From positions 18,833,227-18,897,226 of the forward strand of contig JARWKL010000012.1 of assembly GCA_029961685.1 (NCBI GenBank): a stretch of 64,000 bases of DNA, read 5' to 3'. Made by a program: the position numbers and the translations under genes. The stretch comes from Aristolochia californica (lineage: Eukaryota; Streptophyta; Magnoliopsida; Piperales; Aristolochiaceae). Below the pieces are notes generated by a model. That model saw nothing but the letters and a program-made list of their open reading frames with translations, had not been told where the DNA came from and searched no databases. Below are positions 31,460 to 43,400 of this stretch, in pieces (positions within the stretch are counted from its first letter, which is position 1; every line of letters starts with the position of its first letter).

Positions 31460-34400
31460 ATGGCTGAGGATAAACAGCAAATCCCCGCCAAGTACGACTT
31501 GAATGCAAAGTGGGAAGCGTGTTTGGATCTCACGCTACGCCGGTTTGTTTATTCTTCTGCTGCCGGAGCTTTCGGGGGTCTCCTTTTATTCAGTAAATCT
31601 CTCGAAGCCCTTCTGATTTATTTATTTATTTATTTTATGCTTTTGTCCATTAACTTGCTGTTCTTCTGGAGACATGGTGTCTACTTGAACTAATTTTGTT
31701 TGTTTCCGAGCAATAATTTTGTCGTGCTCTTTTATGATGTTCAGTTCTTTTTTGGAAGCCGGAATTATTTGTTGAGAGATTCAATAGGATGGATTAAATT
31801 GCTATACTATTATTATGCTATGATTTATTTATTTGTCCGCGTGATGTGTGTGTGGGGTTGGTCTGGGGTGTTAGATTGTTCAGAATTGTATTTATTACTG
31901 GAATATATTTACCAGTGTTGGATTACTGAAATGACTACCAGGAGACCTCCATGTTGTATAGCAGAACAAGTTAATAATACATCTAACTGTATAATTTTTT
32001 TATAGAGTATTCTTGTTATTTTGCATAACAACTATGCAAAGGTACTGTATTCATAGATCACAAGGGTATTCTTATCATTTGGCTTGACATTTATAAAAGG
32101 ATACTTTAACCATTGAGATAAAATAAAAGAAAAACTAGATTACATGTGTCTTTTTTGTCTTTCCATTTCAACAAGATAGAAAATGTAGGTACTTTTTGTG
32201 ATTTTTTAAGATATGCGTGAAAAAGGTTATTTTCATTGATTTATATGTATGGAAAAGAGGACTAGATCATTCTATGGAAAAACAGCAAAGAAGTAGGTTA
32301 AAAGGGTATTTTGTTTCATTATAATTGCAAAACTGAAAGTGAGATATAAAAGTTGTGTTAGATAATTCATAGGATATGTAAGAGAAAAAAGTGAACCCTG
32401 AAGAACCCCAACACCCAAGTCATTGTAAATTGATAGGTTCATGCCTTCTTTCTGCACACTTTTTCAGTGCAGAGAGGAGGTAGAGGGAGACCCCTTGTCT
32501 TGGGGAGGAGATGAAGGGGGCTAAAAGAAATTTAGAAAGGGTTATATTTATCCTTTTTTATACAAATGAATAGAGAATTGTGTGTGGATTAACTTGGGCC
32601 AAATGGAGAAAGGAATCGGGAAGTGGCTGTGTTGAGGAGGCTTGTGCCCATGACAAGGAAGGGTGCGCAGAGGTTATCCTTCTTTGGCAGGTGTCATCTG
32701 CCTCATCCTTTGTTGCTGCTACAAGCATGGTTTACTTGTCCTGTGGATCGGGTCTATTGTTGGTGGAAGCTTTGAAAGAGAAAGCCTCCAAATACAAAAA
32801 TGCTGCATATAGTGACAAGCATTATATGGGAGGAGTCTCCCACTGGAAGATGTTGCTTGCAAATCCCAGTTTTATCAGTTTATCTGAGCATAATGATGAG
32901 TTCCTAAACTGGTTATCTTATGACAGCAAGGTGCCATCTTTGCCATCTTTAGTGGATACTGATGTGCTGTTTAAGTTGTCACCTTCTACAGAATATTGTC
33001 ACATCATCAAATTACAATTGGAGTCTTTCTTTCTAGGATGTTCATTGGACTTCTGACACCTAGTCTACATCAATTGAGCCCTTAGCCAAACTGCCACATT
33101 GCGTTTGTATATGGGTTTGCAGGGAGGTTGGTTGTTTATGTATGGTATCGAGTTGGGGTTATATTTGGTCATGGGTTATCCTTGCCAGTATGTTTGCAGT
33201 AGGTGTTCCAATGGCTATGTTTATGAATTAAAGTGCCTTATTTATTTAACTTTTTGAAACAGTGAGAATTTTTATAAATGGGGAAAAGAATTTAACAAGT
33301 GATGCTACAAAGAGTTAAACACAAGAACAAAAGCAAAATACATCACGGGGGATCAATTAAGGGGAACTTGTCTCCCACAACCAAATCTGACTAAGCGATC
33401 CCTGTCCAAGCTAACTGATTCGCTGTGGAATTGGCACTGTTAGTGGTATGAAGTCAATAAGTGTGAAACAGACTTACAATGTCACGAATGTTATAAAACA
33501 ATGCAGTAAGCATCAAAGCAGAAGTCCTTCTTAGCAGAACCAACTGGTGAGCACAGTTGTATCTTCATCCATTTCAAAAATACGAGAGAAGAACTGTTGA
33601 AAAATCCTCAAACCTTAAAGAAGAGCATGACTCTCAGCCTTAGTAGAATTTCAATGCCCAAAGGAGCAGAAAATACACGAATGACATTACCCAAATGATC
33701 TCTGAAATGTTTTCCTCTTCCCGTTGGGATTGGGTTTCCTGTTGAGTTACCATTAACATATTATTCCAACCAACCTTCATATGAGGGTTCCATTGAAGTA
33801 AAGATACATACCTGGACGAGGAGAGAAGCTATGTCTCTTTAATGCCTTCTCTATGCTGCACTATCCAAATGCTGGAAAGAGTAGACCCCATTGGCCAAAC
33901 TGGGTATAATGAATGATACGCTCATTCACACCACCAATAGATCTGGACTTATAGTTAAAAAATCCTCTTATTTTTTTCTTCCGATAAGGCTCAGATAGTT
34001 GCCGCACCAGTCATCCTCCACAAAGTATTCATAGGCTTGGGTAAAAGTCTCATAAAGACCTACCATGAAATCTAGGAAAGATGTAGAGAAGCAAGTATCC
34101 TAACCAAATTTATGCACAACAACACCCAAACAGCATAAATGAAGGCGCAATGAAGTAAAATGTGATCCTTATATTAAAACATGTCCTCCAAAATTTACAA
34201 ACAGCATATGATTTAACCTTGAAGCATGCGTTGATCATGTTTAAAATTTTGCTATTAGAAGCACACCAATGAGAGGGTCAGGAGGGACCAACATTCTAAA
34301 GGAATGCCATACTTAATGGAGATGAGACATTTGCAAATCCCAATCTCCATAACATTTTGCTGAGAGAGTTTGATTCATAAGTTTAAAGGATCTAATTTCC

Positions 34401-37400
34401 CAACCACCCTCATATTTAGGCATGCAAACCTCTCCTGTTTACAGATGATATCTAAACCTATCAGACACACCTTTCTTAAGAATGTTTTTCATTATTTTCT
34501 CTATTCTCGTACACACACTTGCAGGACAAGGGAGGAGAGACAAATAATTGTTTGGAATTTCCACTAAGGTTGTTGTCATTAAAGTTGATTTGCCTGTAAG
34601 ATTTAAAAGCCTAACCTTCCAAATAGCTAACCTCTTTTGCAGTCTTTGAATAACAGGAATCCATGGGTCATTGTGGGGGTGACTTAGGAAAAGATGCAGA
34701 ACTAAGTAAACTTAGGAAGTGAATAAACTTTACATCCCAAAAGCTCTGCACATTGAGATTGGGCTGATTTGGAAAGATTGATTCCTACAATGGATGACTT
34801 AGACCAGTTAACTTTTTGAGCAGAAATCAACTCATAAATACACAACAAAACTTTACCTTTGAGAACTTGATCATATAGCAGCAATGTAAATTGCAGCAAG
34901 GCCCTTGCCAACAGCATTAAAAAGCATTGGTGATAAAAGGCAACCTTGCCTTAGCTCTCTTAAACTTTTAAAATGGCCTCTAGCTTCCCCATTAACTAAG
35001 ACGGAAAAAGATGAGGAGGACAAGCAACTTACAATCTGAAAACACTAGGGTGACCCAAAATTTCCAAGTAAACAAAAACAAAAAAGAAGACCTGCACATG
35101 GTATTAAACCTCCTCTCCATATCTAGCTAAGTAAAGACTCCTAAATGTTATCAAGTTGATTTGTATTTATGTATTTACGAATTATGATAAGGGAAGGGCA
35201 TTATTGTAATTTCCTATAGATTATAATTTAAAGGGTTATGTATGTGTAACGAGAGAAAATTGAGGATCATCGAAACAGAAATCGATCTCTTGATTTACCT
35301 TCGTTTGGAGAAATCGATTGACATGGTATCAGAGTTGTGGGAGATCATCGGCGCCAGAGTAATTCTTCGACGTTTTCGATGCTCTCAGAGGTGAGTTATC
35401 TTCCTCCCGATTTCTCAGTTCGTTGGATCTAGGTTCTCAATTCTTGATTTGGTTTCGGTGGACTCTCACGGAGTCATTTGCGTTGCGAGTTGATCGTTGG
35501 GGAGATTCTCCATTTTTGCTCCGTTTGCCTCGGAGTTTCGTGGAAGCGCAGTTGTAGCTCAGCAGATCGATATTAATATCATTCACATAAACCAAGAGAA
35601 GGACTATACCCGATGCCGACTTGTGGAAGAAGAGAGGAGAATCACACTTGGGATATTGTTCCTTGCCGCCCTACAATTAAGCTTTTTAGGAGTAAATGAG
35701 TTTTCTCTATAAGACTTCGCTTTGATGGCTCTTTGGATCGGTACAAAGCTTGCCTAGTAGCTCTGGGTAACAAACAGGAATATGGGATAGATTATGAAGA
35801 TACATTTGCTCCTGTTGCCAAAATGACCACAGTTCGAACTATCTTAGCTATTGCTGCTTCTCAGTCATGGCAACTACATCAGATGGATGTGAATAACGCC
35901 TTTCTTCACGGTGATCTTCACAAAGAGATCTCCATGAAGCTTCCTTGTGGTATGACTACTTCTTTTCCTCGTGATGTTTGTAAACTAAGGCGTTCTCTAT
36001 ATGGATTCAAGCAAGCTCCCCGGGCTTGGTTTGAGAAGTTTCGCAGTATGCTTCTTACCTTCAGGTTTACACAAAGTCAGTATGAGTCTTCTCTCTTCTT
36101 CCACAAATCGGCATCGGGTATAGTCCTTCTCTTGGTTTATGTGGATGATATTATCATTACTGGCATTGACTGTGGTTTGATTATTAAGATTCAATAGCTG
36201 TTGAATGCCACTTTCCATATAAAAGATCTTAGCCAACTCACATACTTCTTAGGATTGGAAGTCCATCATCGGGCCAATGGTATTTTCTTAAAGCAGCATA
36301 AGTATATTCAAGATATTATTACCTTGGCTGGTTTGGAGGACACTTCTTCTATTGATACTCCGATGGAGGTCAATGCCAAATACAGGAAAGATGAAGGGGA
36401 CATTCTAGATGACCCTACTCTCTATCAGCGCTTGGTCGGGAGTCTCATCTACTTGACGACTACTCGCCCTGATATCTCCTATGCCGTTCATCAGGTTAGT
36501 CAGTTTATGTCCTCTCCTCATCATCTCCATATTACTGCAGTTCGATGCATCATCCGCTATCTTCGAGGTTCTCCTACTTGTAGGTTATTCTTTCCTACAG
36601 CCTCCTCTCTTCAACTTATTGCTTATAGTGATGCTGATTGGGCTGGGTGTCCGGATACATGTCGATCTACTACGGGTTGGTGTTTTTTTTAAGGTGATGC
36701 CTTAATTTCTTGGAGATGTAAGAAACAAGATCGTGTTTCTAAATCCTCTACTGAGGTCAAGTATCGTGTCATGTCTACTACTTGTTTTGAGATTGTATGG
36801 CTATGCGGTCTTCTTGAGAAACTTGAGTTCCCTCATACTACTTCCACCCCTCTTCATGCTGATAACACTAGTGCTATTCAGTTTGTCACCAACCCTATTT
36901 TCCATGAACTCACCAAGCACATTGAGGTTGATTGTCATTCTATCCGAGATACCTTGGATAGTCAGGTGATATCTCTTCCTTACATTTCTTCGGATCTCCA
37001 AGTGGCCGATGTCTTCACCAAAGCCATGACTTGACAACAGTATCAATTTTTGGTTGGCAAATTGTTGTTGGTTGACTTACCAATATCAATTTGAGGGGGG
37101 ATGTTATCAAGTTGATTTGTATTTATGAATTATGATAAGGGAAGGGCATTATTGTAATTTCTTGTAGATTATAACTTAAAGGGTTATATATGTGTAACGG
37201 GAGAAAATCGGGGATCATCGAAACAAAAATCGATCTCTTGATTTACCTTCGTTCGGAGAAATCGATTGACACTGAACTATCACATCTCTAAAAAGGAGCA
37301 CGACAATTCATAAGCAGTCAAAGTTGAATATAAAATTGTACCTTCCCTTAACAAAGCCATTTTGACTGAGACTATTGATTGACGCAAGCATTTTTTTTAA

Positions 37401-40400
37401 TTTGTTACCAATGACTTTGGAAACCATTTTCTAAATACTGAGAATAAGGCTAATAGGTCCAAAATTCCAATTTTTGGAATTAGTACTGTGAAGGAGGCAT
37501 CCATCATGTTGCTACTGATGCGATTAAAAAAAATCATTGAAAAGGACTTAACTATCATTTTAGCCACAAAAACAAAAAAAACAAAAACCCAACACTTCTT
37601 GAAAAATTCTGAGATATAACTGTTTGGGCTTGGAGACTTATTTGAGGGCATAGATTACATTACTTTTTCGATCTCCTCCAAGGTAAACGGTTTCTCAACA
37701 GAATTTGCTGTCTCTTCAGAAAGCATTTTGAAGGAAAAGATTGGTTGCCACAGGTCTTCCATGTAAGTCATCCTTGTATAAATCTGCATTAAAAGAAGGC
37801 TAGCAATGCGATTCACATGTAAAGATGAAATACCATCTATCCTAAGAGAAACGATAATCTTGTGAGAAGTAGTGATGGCATATAAAAATTTGGTATTGGT
37901 TTCTCCATCTTGAAGCTATTTTATTCTTGAACACTGCTTCTGGTAGACTCTTTCTCAATTGATGATGTCTTTTAATTTCTGCTTATATGTCATCTGAGGC
38001 TGAAATTCTGAATCTATTAAAGGATCCTCTTCTTCAATTAGGTCAAACTTTTGAATTGATGAAATTATGCTGTACTTGTTTCTTCTAATGCTACCAAAAG
38101 TGTACCTTGACCAAGATTTAGTGTGTTGTGAGATGCTTAAGCTTGAAGTTAAACATGAAAGGAAAACTTACGACTACAGTTTTATTCCACCATTCTTGCA
38201 ATGAATCCTGAAACCGCTCAGCTCCAAGCCACACCCTCTCAAAACGAAAAAGGAGCAGGGGCCTATTACAAAAGCTACAATCAAGAAGGATAAAGCAATG
38301 ATTATAAGCCAGTCTAGGAAGGCCACAAGCATTTGTTTTGAGGAAATTTTCCAGCCCAATTTGGAAAGCATGGGAGGCTGTTAGCCAATTGTCCAAGTAT
38401 ACTTCACTTCTGAGAGACTACAACAAGTCAAATTGTTTGAATGAATCTGCAACTTGTCATTGCTGGAGTTATCTGAGATGTGGTGAACTTCTTTCATGAA
38501 CATGTAAAACAATGTTAAAGTCTCTCTGATACATGTTTGTACTGTTCCATTTATCTCCATGACTCTTTATTTCCTCCCAAAAATTAGTTGGTCCATACAC
38601 GGTCCAATCTTTTTGAAAGAGTAAAGACAAAACAAATTGACGAATAAAAACATCTACATTGCCTAAGCCGAGTTATCCCAAATTATTGATAACCCTCCAG
38701 AAGCACATACTGGTGGAATGTCCATCTTATCTCACATTTCTGTGACCAAATATCTTCAACTATGCTATGGAAACAAACCTGGAGTTTGGACTCCTGAAAT
38801 AGCCCTAGTATTGGTTATTAACCCTACAAACCTCCCTAATAACAAAATGTTTTCTTGCATCCCTCTAACGTCCAAGAGGTGACTTTCATGGAAGACAGAT
38901 GTCATGAAACTTATTTTGTATCGTAGAGGAAGCATCAAATTTCAATCACATTTTAGAGACTTCAATTCGTAACTAAAGTCTTGTTGTACTTCGGTCAAAC
39001 ACTTCATTCTGGGGTGATTGTCTTTGTGAAATTTCCTTATCTCTTTCATGTGATTCAATGTCAATTTCTATGTCATCCATCTACATAGAGATGCGGTTAG
39101 TCTTTGAATTCCACCGGTAATACTTAATCTGGACTTGCCACGTTTTGGGTGACAAGAAGAAAGAGTTTTGTGTGATGAGGCACCCAGCCTTGCCCCACTC
39201 TTTGTCTCACAATCTACCATACTCCTTTCTATCTTGATTAAAAACACTGGGCCCACCATTAAGTGTCCCTTTGGTCCAGGAGTTGGCTAGCATTTGTTAT
39301 AGTATGATCATGCTGAAAGTCATTGGATGATCAGCCTCATCCCCCCCATTAAAATGGCTTCTGTATTGCCCGAGTGCACCACAGGAGACTTATCCCTATA
39401 ATTTGATCTTATACCCACGTGTAACAGATTAGTATGGTGATTTAACCCTTCATGATCAGAACCACCATTATTTGAAAAATTGTGCTGTTCATCACCATAC
39501 CCTTCCTTGTATAATGCTTCCAAAAGTACCCACATGAATTATATCTTTGTTATTAGTTTGATCTTGATGAGGATTTGAAGGTACTTGATTCAAATTTGAA
39601 TGATAATGGACGAAGATTGTGGCATTTCTCCATTAACAGCTGAAAATAAGGAAGAATTTGGTTGAGAGTTTCTATAATCAGGTGATTTTGAGTGTCTTTC
39701 AGTAATTGGCTGATTAAGGGAGGAAATAGCAGTTACTTCTGAATGTGAGGGAAACGTATCATGAAGAAATATTTGGATCCGATTATAACCTTGCATACAC
39801 CAATTAATTGGATCTGATTGAGATTGTCTTCCTCGTCTCTGCTGAGCCTGTCTCTAAGGATTTACAGTAGGAAGTCTAGGAGAAATTTTGATGTGAAATC
39901 TCATCTTTCTGCACTCCAATTCGACTAAGTTTCTTTAATTCATGGGAAACTTGATACTATTAAAAGTCGAGATCGATCTAATTTTCATCCAGTATGTGTC
40001 TTTTATCCAATTGAACAGAACTTCTGGCCACTTCTGCTATTTGCCAAAGTAAGTCATTTTTTGACTCCACAGCTAAATTTGAATTCCAGCGAGAAGAATC
40101 CAGTAGCATCTGTAGTTACTATTCCAGTGTTCCCATGTTTATTATTCCGGCAAGAATTATTAAAATTCATTTGGATTCGCCAATTTTGGTTTTTTGAATG
40201 TTCATTTTAGTAAAAGCTGCACTAGCTTATTAAAAGGCGCACTTTTCCTGCATTTTAAGGTGGTTAGTATATTTCAACTAATAATTTTCTTATGATGTTA
40301 ACCTGTATAAGCATGCTTTGTAGCATACTTGTGGATTTTTAGCTTGCACGTACTGCTTTGTAGCATACTTGTGAATTTTTAGCTTGTACGTACTGCTTTG

Positions 40401-43400
40401 TAGCATAGTCTGTTTATTGGTTATTTACTAATTTTCTCATCTCATCCTAGGGACACCTGTGACTCGGTGGGCTTCTGTAGCTTTTGGTGCTGGTGTGGGT
40501 CTTGGAAGGGCATATTCAGAATGTTCATATAAATTTGGGTCTCCTTCCAAGTGTAAAGGGCCTTCACAAGATTCTCATGAACCTTCACCGTCTTCCTCTG
40601 AAGTAACACCCGTGGTAAGTTATTTGTTTTTGTTTTTTGTTTCTCACGATGTAATATTAGAGATTCCAATATGGTTGTCTGATTTTGCATTAGAGACGTG
40701 CAATAATCTTTTGGTCATTAACTCTGATCATGTATTTGTTGGGAGTCTATTGAAATTCCCCTCTAAAGTAGTCTATAATAGATTGATTGAGCCTGAAGGT
40801 TAATGGTTACATGAAAGGCTTCCTTAGTATTTGGTCTTGGATTTCAAACTCACGGTTTATCTTGGGTGTGTGACTATTATTCAGAAAAAAACTACAAAAC
40901 TACAAGACATAAGACTTAAAATATTTGTGTAAAAATCAGTGAAGGGTTTTCATTGTCAGAGCTAGGTGGTTCCTGTCCACCTGGGTTAATTTTCGTCCAC
41001 CCTTGGTCCACCTGGGTTAGGTACTTGGTTTTCCGCACTTAACAGACCGGTTTGTTGAGTTATATTGGCTAGGCGTTTGACATGGTATCAGAGTTGGGCA
41101 CCACGTTCCGCGTTTGAATCCCGGCGGAAGCGTTAGTGAACGGTGGGTGTCAGAACTAGGTGGTTCCGGTTCACCTGGGTTAGGTACTTGGTTTTCCGCA
41201 CTTAACAGACCGGTCTGTTGAGTTGTATTGGCTAGGCGTTTGACATTCATCATCATTGTTTTGTTGTCATCATCAGCATCGTCAAAACCTTGCTTCTTTT
41301 GTTTTGACAGTATTTGTGATATGAATTGTAACAAAGAGATCCTATATTCAATTATGTTGTTTATTTAGTATAAGGAAGCTCCTATTCATATGGCCACCCT
41401 CAGGAAAGAGCTCTCTAGTTGCCATTGTAGTTCATGTTGCTAGTTGATATATTTGTGAGACTAAACATTGTCCTCTTTTATGTGGGTTGTCTGATACAAA
41501 TTGTTACTAGATATGGTAAAGAAGCCCTTAAAACAGGATACCGTTTCAGTTTCATGAGAAGTGTAACTATGCTTGGTATCTCTCCTGTTGCCTGTATCAA
41601 ACATAGGGAATGTAAGATTGATAATAGTGTTAACACCTTCTTGTAATGAAAAGAACAAACACTATATGCAATATCTGATATAAGTTGTATACCAATAAAT
41701 ATCCTGGGCCGGCTGGAGCAGGTGGTGTTTTAAGGGGCAACAATGGAGACCCTATTCTTTCTTATGCTGGGCTAGTGGGCATGGCCGATTCAAATACTGT
41801 TGAAGTAAGTGCTCTTCTATCCGGCCTCCAAATCTTCAAGGAACGTTTCTATGACAAACTAATTATTGAAGGAGACTCAAAGGCTGTCATCAGTTGGTGT
41901 TCAAAAGATAATTCCCCCCTTGCCGTCACTGGCCTATCACCGATTGTATTGCTGACATTGCGTCTTCTATTCATTGTTATTGGAATCTCATTCCTAGATT
42001 GGCCAACTCTTTGGTTGATAAAGTGGCTAAATTCAGAACTTCCCAGCAATCTCTCATTGTTTGGGAAGACTTCCCCCCCTTTGTAAATTGCTCTCTTGAG
42101 CTTTTGTCTTAATAAAATTCAGCATCATTTAAAAAAATAAAAATAAATGTAGATGATAAAACAACTCTGTACTAGTCTTTGGTTACAATCAAATCTGCAC
42201 AAACTTCCAAGTTGCCATTTGGTTATATGCTCCTGCAAGATTGATGAACTTGGGGATGAAAGTTGCATGAAGATGAAGAGAATTTCTAATATATCCAGAT
42301 AGAACTGTTCAATTTAGAACCTAGAGATGTCTGAAATATGGTATTTTGAAGTGGCAGGGGGTGAACAAGTGGCAAGAGAAAAGATAAAAAATATGTATGA
42401 TGGTTTCAAAGGAAAAAAAAATGTATGACTATTTATTAACCCTGCATTTTGCTAAAAAGTTCCCTTCATAATGTTGGAAAAAGGAAGCAAAGCTTCTGAG
42501 TTTATTTGTTTCTATTATCTATATGATTTTTTTTTAAAGCTTGCTTTAGAATTTATGGATTTCAAGGATAGCTAATCTAAAATGTATATGTAGTTTTAGA
42601 TACGAAGTGTTTGAGAATGTCAACCATGTGCAGATTGATGTCTGAGCTTTAAACAAAAAGATTCTTCCTGGTTATCTATGTGAATTCATTTAGAAGGGGA
42701 AAATGAGGAGGCTGTTGTGCATAGGTCAAATCCTGGGCAGTTAAGTTGGAGACTTACATCTTTGAGTGTTTTGTGAAAACTGCATGATAAAGAAGGGCTT
42801 GAAAGAAAACTTTTGTTTTTTTGGGTAGTCATTCTTTATGGATGTAATCTGAAGAAAGGAAGAGGATTCACAAAAGATAAAGGTGGTAATGATGAGTATG
42901 TGAAGGTTAATATGTGGTAAAAAATCTTTTTCCCTGAAAATGCAAGAATTACTGAGAGATGTTAAAACCATGAAGAGCAAAACTGAAATGTGTATATTGG
43001 AGAACAATTTTAGAATTGCAGATGTGGACAAAACATGAATTCTTTGGAATGCTTTGACTTTGTTTGAGGGAGACCTTTTAGTGAACTTAAGTGAAGGATC
43101 TTGTCAATGGTAGTTAACGATCTAACATGATATAGGACAAGGCAAAAATCTATATGGATGAAAATGTTGTGATATCTTTGAAGTTGGTTGACCCATGAAA
43201 AAGGTTTAAGAATTTAACACAAACACATCCACTGCACCAAATTTTTTATAGTGGTTCACAATCACTATTTTAGATTGCTACTCCACTCCCAAGGAACTCC
43301 TGCCTTAGAATTAAAAAGTCCACTATGAATGCCTAACGATGCCAATAGCAATGAACCAAGCTGGTTCAAATTTACAGCACCTGCCTGAACATAGACATAC

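Larger units (their letters stand above)
35146..37271 (+). mobile_element. Ty1-copia LTR retrotransposon, internally deleted, nested in the LINE
   Basis: LTRs at 35146-35323 and 37102-37271 start TGTTATCAAG and end ATTGACA. By eye they differ by one 8-bp indel and about nine substitutions. The primer-binding site TGGTATCAGAGTTG follows the 5' LTR (35324); the polypurine tract TTGAGGGGGGA (37091-37101) precedes the 3' LTR. Flanks CTAAA/CTGAA look like a target duplication with one change. Gag, protease and integrase are missing. RT runs from 35733 (RYKACLVALG, DYEDTFAPVAK, LHQMDVNNAFLHGDL, YGFKQAPRAW, LVYVDDIIITG), is stopped at 36195-36197, continues YFLGLEVHH..., and RNase H follows (SDADWAGC, stop at 36690, FHELTKHIEVDCHSIRD, VADVFTKA). 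Non-autonomous relic on the same strand as MIC10. Confidence 0.93.
33240..40200 (-). mobile_element. Plant LINE (RNase H type), antisense in MIC10 intron 1, split by a copia element
   Basis: Minus-strand order from the right: ORF1-like residues (about 40150-39590, LLWQIAEVARSSVQLDKR; PINWCMQGYNRIQIFL), endonuclease pieces (39260-38120, ending PPMLSKLGWKISS), the linker QKQCSRIKWLQDGETNTKFLY (about 37920), and RT start (MPSNKSPSPNSYISEFFKKCW, then FTVLIPKIG, 37651-37397). The copia insertion (35146-37271) follows, then RT continues (KVNWSKSSIVGINLSKS, 34917-34702). The end is an RNase H domain (GNVIRVFSAPLGIE about 33680; HTTNSANSTANQLA about 33440), finishing near 33240. Many stops: inactive. 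About 4.8 kb without the copia. Confidence 0.85.
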
